Source: Pedosphaera parvula Ellin514 (GTDB lineage: Bacteria; Verrucomicrobiota; Verrucomicrobiia; Limisphaerales; Pedosphaeraceae). Taken from it: a stretch of DNA of 64,000 nucleotides. The notes under the pieces are model-generated. The model made no database searches and had not been told where the DNA came from. It saw only the letters and a program-made list of their open reading frames with translations. Shown here in pieces: positions 42,374 to 50,602 of this stretch (within the stretch, counting starts at the first letter, position 1; each line of letters begins with the position of its first letter). The DNA is taken from contig NZ_ABOX02000027.1 of the NCBI RefSeq assembly GCF_000172555.1, forward strand, positions 18,691-82,690, in the 5' to 3' direction. Both the position numbers and the translations under genes were made by a program.

Positions 42374-44329
42374 ATGAAATCAGAAGAAGTAACAATAAAG
42401 CCAGCCGTAGGTTTGGAGAAAGACGAACTGAATGCGGCAATCACCAGATCCCAAAGTTTTTTGCTCTGCGAGCAGAAACCGGAAGGCTATTGGGTGGGCG
42501 AGCTGATGGTTGATTCCACAATCGTTTCGGACACGATTGCTTATCATCACTGGAACGGCAAGGTGGACCCGGAATGGCAGCGGAAAGCGGTAAATCACAT
42601 CCTTTCCATGCAACTGCCGGAAGGCGGTTGGAACATTTATCAGAATGGACCGCCCGAAGTGAATGCGACCATCAAGGCATACCTCGCCTTGAAGCTGGCG
42701 GGCATACCGATTACCGATCCGCGCATGCTGAAGGCGCGTCAGGTGGCATTGACCCTGGGAGGTGTTCCACGCATGAATACCTTTTCGAAACTTTATCTGG
42801 CGCTCCTCGGGTTATGGCCGTGGAAGTATGTTCCGACCATTCCTTGCGAAGTATTGCTGCTGGGCAAATGGTTTCACGTGAACATTTGGGACATGAGCAA
42901 CTGGAGTCGCGCCATGATTGTCCCGCTTGCCATCATTAACCATTACAAGCCGACACGGCCGGTGAAGGTTGATTTAAGCGAGCTCTTCCTGGAAGGGTTT
43001 CATGAACGCGATCTGGCGTTGCCAAAGGATCCTCAGTCATTCACCTGGAGAAATTTTTTCCTGGGATTGGATCAGTTGCATAAGTTCGCAGAACTGTGGG
43101 TGAATGCAGGAATTCATCCGTTTCGTCGGTTGGCGTTGAAGAAATGCGAGCAATGGATGCTCGAACGCTTCGAAGGTTCGGATGGCTTGGCAGCCATTTT
43201 CCCGGCAATGCTTAACTCACTGATTGCTTTGAAGTCGCTTGGCTATCCGGATGATCATCCCGAAGTGTTGCGGGCCGAGCGTGAGTTAAAGAAATTGGAA
43301 CATGAAACCAAGGACACGGTCCGTATTGAACCCTGTTTGTCGCCTGGTTGGGACACGGCCATTGCCGCAATGTGCCTGCGCGAATCGGGGGTTCCCGCCG
43401 AACACCCGCGTTTGAAAAAGGCGGGTGATTGGCTGGTGAATCGTGAAGTTCGTTTCAAAGCCGACTGGCATCACAAAAATCCGGTCGATGTCGAACCGAG
43501 CGGTTGGGTATTCCAGTTCAATAACAAATGGAATCCCGACCTGGACGATACAGCCATGGTGTTGCTCGCACTCAGGTTGATTCCGACGGACCATCCGCGG
43601 CGTCGCGACGAAGCTTTTCAACGCGGATTGAAATGGCTGCTGGCCTTCCAATGTCGCGATGGCGGCTGGGCGGCCTACGACAAGGATTGCACCAAAAATA
43701 TTTTGGAAAAAGTGCCGTTCGCAGATCACAACGCAATGCTCGATCCAGAGTGTGCGGACATAACGGCGCGTGTGCTGGAGTTGTTGGGATTCGAAGGTTA
43801 TGCGCTCGATCATCCGCAGGTGCAGGAAGCGGTGGAGTATTTGCGTGAGCATCAAGAAACTGATGGTTCGTGGTACGGGCGTTGGGGCGTGAATTACATC
43901 TACGGCACCTGGCAAACGTTGCGTGGTTTGTGGGCGTTAAAGATGGATATGAATCAACCGTGGCTCTTGAAAGCTCGAGACTGGTTGGAGAGCGTGCAAT
44001 TGCCGGATGGCGGCTGGGGTGAGCGTTGCAACACCTACGATGATCCCGTGTTCAAGGGGCAAGGACCAAGCACGGCTTCGCAAACCGCATGGGCAGTCAT
44101 GGCGCTTTGCACTTTTGGCGATCCCAAACGGCCAAGTCTGGTGCGTGGAATTCAATATTTGATTGAGAATCAAAACGAAGATGGCTCCTGGACAGAGCTG
44201 GAGACCACCGGCACTGGATTCCCGCGCGTTTATTATTTGAAATACGACATCTACCGTAATACATGGCCGCTGCTGGCTATGGCCACCTATCGCAAGATGC
44301 TTGATCCGAAGGAAGTCAGGGTGAAGTAA
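42374..44329 (+). CDS. shc: Squalene-hopene cyclase
   Basis: It cyclises squalene to hopene/diplopterol at the membrane surface, making hopanoids. The 651-residue protein consists of two (alpha/alpha)-barrels. The catalytic aspartates are at 389-392 (PDLDDTAMV), the DXDD motif. QW repeats are abundant: QLPEGGWNIY, CRDGGWAAYDKD, ETDGSWYGRWGVNYIYGTW, QLPDGGWGE, NEDGSWTE. It follows the TetR gene closely and ends before a strong terminator. No other hopanoid gene (hpn) is in the window. Confidence 0.95.
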   Translation: MKSEEVTIKPAVGLEKDELNAAITRSQSFLLCEQKPEGYWVGELMVDSTIVSDTIAYHHWNGKVDPEWQRKAVNHILSMQLPEGGWNIYQNGPPEVNATIKAYLALKLAGIPITDPRMLKARQVALTLGGVPRMNTFSKLYLALLGLWPWKYVPTIPCEVLLLGKWFHVNIWDMSNWSRAMIVPLAIINHYKPTRPVKVDLSELFLEGFHERDLALPKDPQSFTWRNFFLGLDQLHKFAELWVNAGIHPFRRLALKKCEQWMLERFEGSDGLAAIFPAMLNSLIALKSLGYPDDHPEVLRAERELKKLEHETKDTVRIEPCLSPGWDTAIAAMCLRESGVPAEHPRLKKAGDWLVNREVRFKADWHHKNPVDVEPSGWVFQFNNKWNPDLDDTAMVLLALRLIPTDHPRRRDEAFQRGLKWLLAFQCRDGGWAAYDKDCTKNILEKVPFADHNAMLDPECADITARVLELLGFEGYALDHPQVQEAVEYLREHQETDGSWYGRWGVNYIYGTWQTLRGLWALKMDMNQPWLLKARDWLESVQLPDGGWGERCNTYDDPVFKGQGPSTASQTAWAVMALCTFGDPKRPSLVRGIQYLIENQNEDGSWTELETTGTGFPRVYYLKYDIYRNTWPLLAMATYRKMLDPKEVRVK

Positions 44330-44358
44330 CTTTCGAAGTTGAAAAGCTGTTGGGAATC

Positions 44359-44386
44359 ACGCGGGGGCTTTTGCCTCCGCGTTTTT
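44359..44386 (+). terminator. Intrinsic terminator after squalene-hopene cyclase
   Basis: ACGCGGGGGC-TTTT-GCCTCCGCGT is a 10-bp stem with one G-T pair and a 4-base loop, followed by a T-run (TTTT). It lies 30 bases after the shc stop and touches the stop codon of the convergent radical SAM gene at 44385. No T-run exists for the other strand. Confidence 0.88.
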
Positions 44387-45251
44387 ATTGTCGAAGCGTT
44401 TGCCAATCTTCGGGGACGCGCTCCAGAACGCCGTCGCCAAATACGTCATAAAGGTTGAGCTTATTCATGTGCACATAGCCAATGTGACAGCCACAGGATG
44501 GCTGGGGGCATGTGCGGGGAAGCAGGACTTTTTCAAAGCCTGGCTCGTAGATATTACCGATCGGATCGCGTATAAAATGACAACGGCGAATGACACCTTC
44601 ACCATCCACCGAAATCACACTCTCGCCCGCATGGCATTCCAGTCCTGCGCTCGGATGGCGGGTATTATTAACAGGAAATAGCGGATCAATGCTGGTGAAC
44701 CGTTTGATAAGTTCGGGCGTATAATAATCGGGGACACGCTTATAGGCATTAATCCAGAGATAAACGTTGGGGGCCAGTTCACGACGGAGTTCATCGATCT
44801 CCGATGCGTGCTCCTTCAGCCCAACGACACCGACGCTGTAACGCACACCTCTTTGGTCCAGTTTATGACATTGAGCCACGAACCGTTTGCGTGTGATTTC
44901 AGAAGGATGGAAGGTGGTCCACAAGGCAATTCGAGATTTGTTGCAATCCTCGATCCAATCCAAACGGCAGGAAAGATTCGTTTGAATGGCTATTTTCTTC
45001 ACGTGCGGCAGGTGGCTGAGTTCGACAAAGGCGCGTTGATACCAGCGGCGAATGAGAGCCTCGCCCCAAGGAGTGAAGAGAATGGAAATGCGATCACCGG
45101 AGCGGGAGGAAACCCAACTCACAAAGCGAGTAAGTGCCTTTTCGTCAATCGCCAGTTGCGCGGCAGTCTCCTGGCGCTTGGCAAAAGGACAGTAGTCGCA
45201 ACCATAGTTGCAACTCGAAAGGGGGCCACGATACAGGATCGACAGGTTCAT
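44385..45251 (-). CDS. STM4011-family radical SAM protein
   Basis: The 288-residue protein begins almost at once with the iron-sulfur motif: C14, C18 and C21 in SSCNYGCDYCPFAKRQE (C-x3-C-x2-C). An AdoMet barrel follows (ILFTPWGEALIRRWYQRAF, KIAIQTNLSCRLDWIE, LWTTFHPSEITRKRFV). A C-terminal Cys cluster (CPQPSCGCHIGYVHMNKL plus CHAGESV and RCHFIRD) suggests one or two auxiliary clusters, as in SPASM-type enzymes. It is the last gene of the six-gene operon and overlaps the preceding gene by 4 bases. Order and motifs match Salmonella STM4011; reaction unknown. Confidence 0.88.
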   Translation of the reverse strand: MNLSILYRGPLSSCNYGCDYCPFAKRQETAAQLAIDEKALTRFVSWVSSRSGDRISILFTPWGEALIRRWYQRAFVELSHLPHVKKIAIQTNLSCRLDWIEDCNKSRIALWTTFHPSEITRKRFVAQCHKLDQRGVRYSVGVVGLKEHASEIDELRRELAPNVYLWINAYKRVPDYYTPELIKRFTSIDPLFPVNNTRHPSAGLECHAGESVISVDGEGVIRRCHFIRDPIGNIYEPGFEKVLLPRTCPQPSCGCHIGYVHMNKLNLYDVFGDGVLERVPEDWQTLRQ

Positions 45252-46582
45252 TCCAGTTTGCAGTTGCGCATTAATTCCACGACCTGTGGAGAATAGAGCC
45301 AGGGGCCGATTACATCTGAGCGTTCCATCCCTTCAGTGGTGAGCCGGAGCAACTGAGATTCACGCACGGCAAAACCCAGGACTTCCAGTTCACAAAGTTC
45401 AGGCAAGTCCTCAAAAACAGAAGTGCCAAACCGCTTTTGATAAAAGTCTAAGGGCAGTCCGGAAGCGAGCAAAAGTGTTTGCGCAACGTAGCGGCGTTTC
45501 TGTTCAGAATCGTCGAGGATGAAGCCGTAATCAGCATGTGCAAATTGATCTTCCGTTGTCTGGTTGAAGCTCTGGATGAGGTTGCGAACGTTGATGGAAT
45601 CCACGGCATACGGCATGGCGTAATGCAAATTGCGGGTGTAGGAGCGCGCGCCGCAACCGAGGCCGATCATGCCATCTTCCTGGGCACAGTAAGCCGGTCC
45701 TTCAGCAGTGGGAGCGTGTTCCGCACGGAACATGCGCATGGAGATTTGAGTGTAGCCGTTGGCCAGCAACCGGGATCTTGCTTCACGATACATTTGCAAT
45801 CGCAAATCCTCCCAATGGCGGTCCTTGCGGCCGAGGCCGGTGAGGGGACGCACATAAAGAGGGTAGAGAAAGAGTTCTTCCGGGCGATATTGCAGTGCGG
45901 AGGAAAGGGACTCCATCCAGCTATCCATGGTCTGGCCCGGGAGGCCATAGATAAGATCGATATTTAGAGTAGGAAAGTTTAGAGAACGGATGTTCTGGAG
46001 TGCTGTTTCGACCTCCTGACGTTTTTGCGACCGTCCGACGGCGGCAACTTCGTGTTCGAGAAAGCTTTGGATGCCAATGCTGATCCGGTCGACGCCATGG
46101 TCGTGGAGCAAGTTGAGCCGTTCACAAGTGGCGGTAGCTGGAGACGTTTCAACCGAGAAGGGCAAACTCCTTGAATCGGCTCCCATGATCTCTTCGACGA
46201 CAGCAAAAAGGATTTCGAGTTCCGCTGGTTCGAGGAAGGTAGGTGTTCCGCCGCCAAAGGCAAGACGTGCGAATGCCGGATTATGAAGTGCATCCCGGAC
46301 CACGGAGGCTTGCCGCTGCAGGGCAGCGAGGTAGCCATCAATCAAGGTTTGGTTGGGATTTGTGGTCGTAAAGAGGTTACAAAAACCACAACGCATTTCA
46401 CAGAACGGCACATGTACGTAGAGGAAAAGCGCGTTGCACTGCTGTGTCTCCCAGAGTGTTCGCAATGGAATCTGTTCAGCGAGGGAACGATAGGCTGTTT
46501 TATGTGGGTACGCGTAGGTGTAAGCCTCGTAGGCAGGTCCCCGCAACATCGATTCAAGCAGGCTTTGAGTTTCAGTGCTCAT
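45248..46582 (-). CDS. STM4012-family radical SAM protein (HemN/HemW-like)
   Basis: The 444-residue protein carries C61, C65 and C68 in HVPFCEMRCGFCNLFT, the HemN/HemW-type cluster, then FGGGTPTFLEPAELEIL, FSVETSPATATCERLN, and IGIQSFLEHEVAAVGR. Its C-terminal winged-helix-like end resembles HemW rather than true coproporphyrinogen oxidase, and haem genes are absent nearby. It overlaps STM4013 by 11 bases and STM4011 by 4, giving strict operon coupling. Cluster conservation, not haem synthesis, is what assigns it. Two radical SAM enzymes in one operon imply two demanding chemical steps. Confidence 0.88.
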   Translation of the reverse strand: MSTETQSLLESMLRGPAYEAYTYAYPHKTAYRSLAEQIPLRTLWETQQCNALFLYVHVPFCEMRCGFCNLFTTTNPNQTLIDGYLAALQRQASVVRDALHNPAFARLAFGGGTPTFLEPAELEILFAVVEEIMGADSRSLPFSVETSPATATCERLNLLHDHGVDRISIGIQSFLEHEVAAVGRSQKRQEVETALQNIRSLNFPTLNIDLIYGLPGQTMDSWMESLSSALQYRPEELFLYPLYVRPLTGLGRKDRHWEDLRLQMYREARSRLLANGYTQISMRMFRAEHAPTAEGPAYCAQEDGMIGLGCGARSYTRNLHYAMPYAVDSINVRNLIQSFNQTTEDQFAHADYGFILDDSEQKRRYVAQTLLLASGLPLDFYQKRFGTSVFEDLPELCELEVLGFAVRESQLLRLTTEGMERSDVIGPWLYSPQVVELMRNCKLE

Positions 46583-47399
46583 GATGCCCGAGCGGGTTCA
46601 CCTTCGGTAAAACGAAATCGGCGTAAGGCACTTCCCAAACAACAGGATGAGCAAGTCTATGGCCGTGGTAATTGTCTTCACCATAAGCGGTACCGTGGTC
46701 AGAACAAATTATACCAAGGATGGGAGCTCGCTTTTGCATGATGCGAAAAAGGGAGCCAAGATGGGCGTCTACATACTCCAAGGCAGCGGTGTGAGAAAGC
46801 AGCGAGTCCTTGACTGCACCATCGAGATAGAAGCGATTCGGCTGGTGAATTGCCGAGATATTGAGAAATAAGAAAACCCGTTGATGGGCAGGTAAAGCTT
46901 CCAGAATTCTTTGAGCCACGACAACTTGATTGGCAGTGGACTGCTGATTGGTGACGCCGAGTTCCTCGCTCCAATGACTCTCCTCGAACAGGCACGGAAG
47001 GACGCGTCCCAATGGGTTTAATTTGTTGAAGAAACCCACACCGCCGATGCAGACGGTGTGATAATCGTGTTCTGCCAGGCCGGTCACAATATCAGGTGCA
47101 TCCAATACGCAGGTGGATTCCGTGGTTGTTTCGCTGCCTGCAAAGCGGGTTGCAAAAAGCCGGGGATGCCGGCCAGGGGCTTCCGGAGTGGGGAGGAATC
47201 CGGCGAAGAAGGCATGGTGGGCGGCATAGGTGAAAGTGGCGGGAGAGTGACGTTTCTCCCAGCCGGTTGTGGGCAGAACAGAGGCAAGGTTAGGGGTGCG
47301 GCCTTTTGCCCAACATTCCTGCGCGACATCATAACGCAACGTATCGAGAGTTACGAAAAGGATGTCATGCTTACCTATGAGTTCATTTATGTTCTGCAT
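46572..47399 (-). CDS. STM4013-family sulfatase/phosphatase-like hydrolase
   Basis: The 275-residue cytosolic protein belongs to the alkaline phosphatase/sulfatase superfamily: metal aspartates in ILFVTLDTLRYDVAQE (D19, D24), a HSPATFTYAAHHAFFAGFLP nucleophile segment, and the late metal loop IICSDHGTAYGEDNYHGHRL. No signal peptide is seen, unlike most sulfatases. It lies between the HAD gene (13-base overlap) and STM4012 (11-base overlap). Substrate unknown; a phosphate or sulfate ester handled with the HAD enzyme is plausible. Confidence 0.85.
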   Translation of the reverse strand: MQNINELIGKHDILFVTLDTLRYDVAQECWAKGRTPNLASVLPTTGWEKRHSPATFTYAAHHAFFAGFLPTPEAPGRHPRLFATRFAGSETTTESTCVLDAPDIVTGLAEHDYHTVCIGGVGFFNKLNPLGRVLPCLFEESHWSEELGVTNQQSTANQVVVAQRILEALPAHQRVFLFLNISAIHQPNRFYLDGAVKDSLLSHTAALEYVDAHLGSLFRIMQKRAPILGIICSDHGTAYGEDNYHGHRLAHPVVWEVPYADFVLPKVNPLGHHEH

Positions 47400-48082
47400 A
47401 GTTTTATATGGTTTGATGAGTTCCTTTGCAGTAGTGCAGGAAGCTCTGTTACTTCGCGCAGGATGAAATCCGGCTTTGACTGATTGGCTGTCCAGCTATT
47501 GCCATGCGAGATCCAACAGGTCTGCAGTCCGAGACTACCGGCTCCAAACACATCTCTCACCGGATCGTCACCGACAAAGAGGATGTTTTCAGGAGCATAG
47601 TTCGACTCCTTCAGGGCGGCCTTAAAAATTCCCGGGTCGGGTTTATCCACGCCAACCTCGCCGGAAATGAAGATGTGGTCGAAAAAAACCGCCAGTCCCG
47701 AGTGGAGCAGTTTCATCCTTTGAACCGTGCTGGAACCGTTTGACACCAGTGTCAGAGGGTAGGTTTTCTTTAGGCAGATAAGCAATTCACGCACGCCGGG
47801 ATAAGGAACTGAGAGTTTTCCGAGTTGTTGGCGGCATTGTTCCCAGAGTGCCATCGGTGGTTGGTCCAGTTTGGGAAACGATTGGGTAAGCCATGAGAAA
47901 AAAGCAGCGCGATCGCGCCAGCCATGTTGGTCTTCGATAATAATCTGCTCCAGGGCCGACTGCGAGTGCGGATTAAAAATTGCAGGGTTTTGTTGGATGA
48001 ATTGTGACCAATAGATCCTCCAGGCGGCATCGCGGTCAAGGAGGGTATTGTCCAGGTCAAAGAAGATGAAGGAGAGGTTCAT
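47387..48082 (-). CDS. HAD-superfamily phosphatase in the STM4011-4015 operon
   Basis: The 231-residue protein has the four HAD motifs: D9 and D11 in FFDLDNTLLDRD, LVSNGSSTVQRM (motif II), K in GVDKPDPGIFKAAL (III), and FVGDDPVRDVFGAGSLG (IV). A helical type I cap lies between motifs I and II. It resembles pyrimidine/2-haloacid-type phosphatases (YjjG-like). It overlaps STM4014 by 4 bases and STM4013 by 13, so it is a true member of the operon although I do not recall it in the Salmonella five-gene cluster. Confidence 0.88.
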   Translation of the reverse strand: MNLSFIFFDLDNTLLDRDAAWRIYWSQFIQQNPAIFNPHSQSALEQIIIEDQHGWRDRAAFFSWLTQSFPKLDQPPMALWEQCRQQLGKLSVPYPGVRELLICLKKTYPLTLVSNGSSTVQRMKLLHSGLAVFFDHIFISGEVGVDKPDPGIFKAALKESNYAPENILFVGDDPVRDVFGAGSLGLQTCWISHGNSWTANQSKPDFILREVTELPALLQRNSSNHIKLCRT

Positions 48083-49254
48083 GCGAAGGCGGGTTGAGCT
48101 TGCCGGGTGAAGGTTATTATTTCCCGTTCGTAGGTATCGTGACCGTCATGGAGAATATTGGGCAGCAGGTCGCCAAAAGCATTCATTTCGAGCACGGCGT
48201 GATGCTTAAAGTTGTTGGAGATTAACAGATCCACTCCCGCATAGTGACTGTGGGGAAAGGCAGCCAGAGCACGTTCACAAGATTGCAGGGCGGAACGCCA
48301 GTGCTCAGGGTTTATACGTTTTCTCAGAGTCTCGAGGTTGCCTCGACTATTGCCGAGGTGAAGATTGGTCATTGGGCTGTGACTGCAGCGCACCACAACG
48401 TGGCTGGCCGAGCCATCGACCACGACGACACGGAGGTCGCAAGCCTGTCCATTAAGGCCCGCTTTGGGCAGCCATTGCTCAACGTGCACACGCTGATGGC
48501 AAAGTGCGTCCACCAGTGGCGCAACTTCCGCAATAGAATCGTAGCGTTTTATTTTAATGGAATTGTAGAGGCGCAGATTACCTTCGTTGCGAACCATCTC
48601 CACGGAAGTATAAGCGACTATTTGATTTCGATTGGTGGCCAGAGCAACGACGCCTGAGGCACTGGAGCCGTGAGCTGGCTTTATAAAGACGCGTGGAAGG
48701 CCGGCTTCACGCATAGCGTGCAACAATTGCTCGAAGTTATGTACTGGGGGGAGGGCGCACGGAACCGGGACATCGTTTTCGAAAAGATGAGTGTGGCACC
48801 GGCGTTTGTCGAACATGATCGCAATGTCTGCCGGTGCGTTCATGACTTGGTGCGGAGGGCAGGTGGCAAGCTGCGTTTCAATGCTTTGCAACGCAGCCCG
48901 AAATCCCAGATACCATTGGCGTGAATGGCGGATGAGACCTGGATCGAGAGTTAAGGATTCGACTTCAGATTTGGAGAGCAGCGTCGAGTTCCCCTCCACT
49001 TCCCCTGCATCGGCACCGAGCGCCAGCAATCGCTTTTCAACTTTAAAGTTTTCCCCTGGCGATTCGATGCGCAATATGGCGTCTGGTTCGACAATTTCCG
49101 AGAGATGAACCCGTCCGGTGAGAAAATCAATCCACGAGATCAGTGTTGCTGCTGGAAAATCGAGTCGAGCCAATGCCTGCTGAAAGAATTGAACCCGGCG
49201 ATTCTCAAGGTTGCCGAGAATGATAAAGCGCTGTGCTGGAGCAGTCGCTTTCAC
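48079..49254 (-). CDS. STM4014-family ATP-grasp protein
   Basis: The 391-residue protein has an ATP-grasp core: MFDKRRCHTHLFENDVPVPC, the nucleotide loop RVFIKPAHGSSASGVVAL, VEQWLPKAGLNGQACDLRVV, and the metal-binding end YAGVDLLISNN ... AVLEMNAFGDLLP. Its N-terminal Rossmann-like part (QRFIILGNLENRRVQFFQQA) is typical of the family. Such enzymes ligate an acid to an amine through an acyl phosphate and often make peptides or tag proteins. It is second in the operon, 5 bases after the LRR gene and overlapping the HAD gene by 4. Confidence 0.85.
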   Translation of the reverse strand: MKATAPAQRFIILGNLENRRVQFFQQALARLDFPAATLISWIDFLTGRVHLSEIVEPDAILRIESPGENFKVEKRLLALGADAGEVEGNSTLLSKSEVESLTLDPGLIRHSRQWYLGFRAALQSIETQLATCPPHQVMNAPADIAIMFDKRRCHTHLFENDVPVPCALPPVHNFEQLLHAMREAGLPRVFIKPAHGSSASGVVALATNRNQIVAYTSVEMVRNEGNLRLYNSIKIKRYDSIAEVAPLVDALCHQRVHVEQWLPKAGLNGQACDLRVVVVDGSASHVVVRCSHSPMTNLHLGNSRGNLETLRKRINPEHWRSALQSCERALAAFPHSHYAGVDLLISNNFKHHAVLEMNAFGDLLPNILHDGHDTYEREIITFTRQAQPAFA

Positions 49255-49259
49255 TTTAG

Positions 49260-50255
49260 TTATTCTCCGACTTCGATATAGCGGTAAGTTTCCTCACCAT
49301 ACTTATGCGCCTCCTGTATGTCGCTGATGTCCACTTGGGGGCCAAGTTGCTGAAGTTTGGCAACTCTATCTGGAGAAATAAAATGGTGGTGGAGATCCAG
49401 CTTTTTGAGCCGTTTCAGGGTAGGGGAAGCGAGCAATGCATCGGCACCTTCATTGGACAAGTTTCCCATGGATAAATCGAGAGTTTCAATTCGTTGGACA
49501 ATGGGGGCGTTCGCTACTGCGGATGCCACCTGATCAGCCATTGCACTATCGCGCAGCCCAAGATAACGAAGGTTGGGAAACAATCTGCCGGAAAGGATTG
49601 GTTCGAGATCAGCCACGGTCGCATCGCCTCCGTAGTTCTCCTCGCCCAGCCAAAGTTCCAGATGTTCGAGTGCAGGGAATTCAGATTGGAAGACCTCACG
49701 AAGAGTTGCTGCGGGCAGTCCTCCGCATTGGATAATCAGCGATTTTAGTTCGCTGTGTTTTGCCGGGCCAATTTTGAGTCCGTCGCTACCGCGCACGCCC
49801 AAGTGTTGCAATCGAGGATAAGCCCTAAACAGAGGGGTTACATCCGCCTGGTGGAGCCAGGAAATTTCACACTCCTCATAGGTTATATCCCCGATGAAAA
49901 GCGCTTGAACGTTCGGCAGTGCGGTTGCTCCCATGGCGAGGTTGACAATGACGTCCTCGGAGGTTTTCTCCATGTCAAAATCTTTAAACCAATAACCGTA
50001 AACAATGCCCTTAAGCTCACTGCATTTCGGATCGGCGAGCAGCGCTTCCCAGGGAGTGGTTGAGGGGGATGGTGCAGGCTGATTTTTGCCAAAAATTCCG
50101 CCGAGAATTCCTTTGGACTGCTTTGGCGGTGGAGTCGATTCCGGGTCTTGGCGGATACGATAAATGGTGTTCGTGGTATCCTGCAGACCGGATTTGGGAT
50201 CAAAATCACGCACGGTGAATCCGGCGAAGTTATCAAGAAGATCCGAGATAGGCAT
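49260..50255 (-). CDS. STM4015-family leucine-rich-repeat protein
   Basis: The 331-residue protein is first in the operon, with AAGGAA 5 bases before ATG 50255. Residues about 120-310 hold leucine-rich repeats of the ribonuclease-inhibitor type: YPRLQHLGVRGSDGLKI, HSELKSLIIQCGGLPAATL, FPALEHLELWLGEENYGG, FPNLRYLGLRDSAMADQ, RIETLDLSMGNLSNEGADAL, LKRLKKLDLHHHFISPD. The first about 75 residues are not repeat-like and are rich in Pro/Lys. It could be the binding platform or the protein substrate of the operon's enzymes; this is inference. Confidence 0.85.
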   Translation of the reverse strand: MPISDLLDNFAGFTVRDFDPKSGLQDTTNTIYRIRQDPESTPPPKQSKGILGGIFGKNQPAPSPSTTPWEALLADPKCSELKGIVYGYWFKDFDMEKTSEDVIVNLAMGATALPNVQALFIGDITYEECEISWLHQADVTPLFRAYPRLQHLGVRGSDGLKIGPAKHSELKSLIIQCGGLPAATLREVFQSEFPALEHLELWLGEENYGGDATVADLEPILSGRLFPNLRYLGLRDSAMADQVASAVANAPIVQRIETLDLSMGNLSNEGADALLASPTLKRLKKLDLHHHFISPDRVAKLQQLGPQVDISDIQEAHKYGEETYRYIEVGE

Positions 50256-50602
50256 AATTTCCTTAGAAAACCTGAGGCTTAAAGAAGTTCAATGGACCGA
50301 TAAGTTGGGTTTGTGCTCTCAAGGAGAGCGACTTTAGGCGTTCGGATGTGCCTCGTCAACCGTGAACGGCTTTTGATTCGTTGAGTAAGGAGGGGTAACA
50401 AGGCTTACGGAGCATAACCTGGGTTCGAATCCTTATGATTGCTGTTATTGAGCATGAAGGTTTGACCTTGGGTATCATCGTCTGATAAGTACGAGCTTAG
50501 ATACACGGCCCCCCAGAAGCTCATACTTTGCATGCCGGACATGTTTGCGGCGAATGGCAATCCTGAGATCCTTACGAAGGGCGGCAACGATTTGAATCGG
50601 CT
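50256..50602. other. Intergenic region upstream of the STM4011-4015-like operon
   Basis: This is 347 bases between the divergent starts of the LRR gene and the symporter, so it should hold both promoters; none could be fixed with confidence. GGGTTCGAATCC at 50421-50432 looks like a tRNA T-arm but has no cloverleaf around it. A leftward open frame without a start (about 50405-50600; RISGLPFAANMSGM ... SYLSDDDTQGQTFML) looks like the end of a beta-rich tail-fibre-like protein and may be a remnant. Confidence 0.4.

Noticed and set aside
45248..46582. Coproporphyrinogen III oxidase (hemN) for haem synthesis
   Set aside because: The sequence resembles HemW-like relatives, and its strict operon with the STM-type genes points elsewhere.
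50421..50432. GGGTTCGAATCC, which looks like a tRNA T-arm
   Set aside because: The stem around the loop does not pair and no acceptor, D or anticodon arm could be found.
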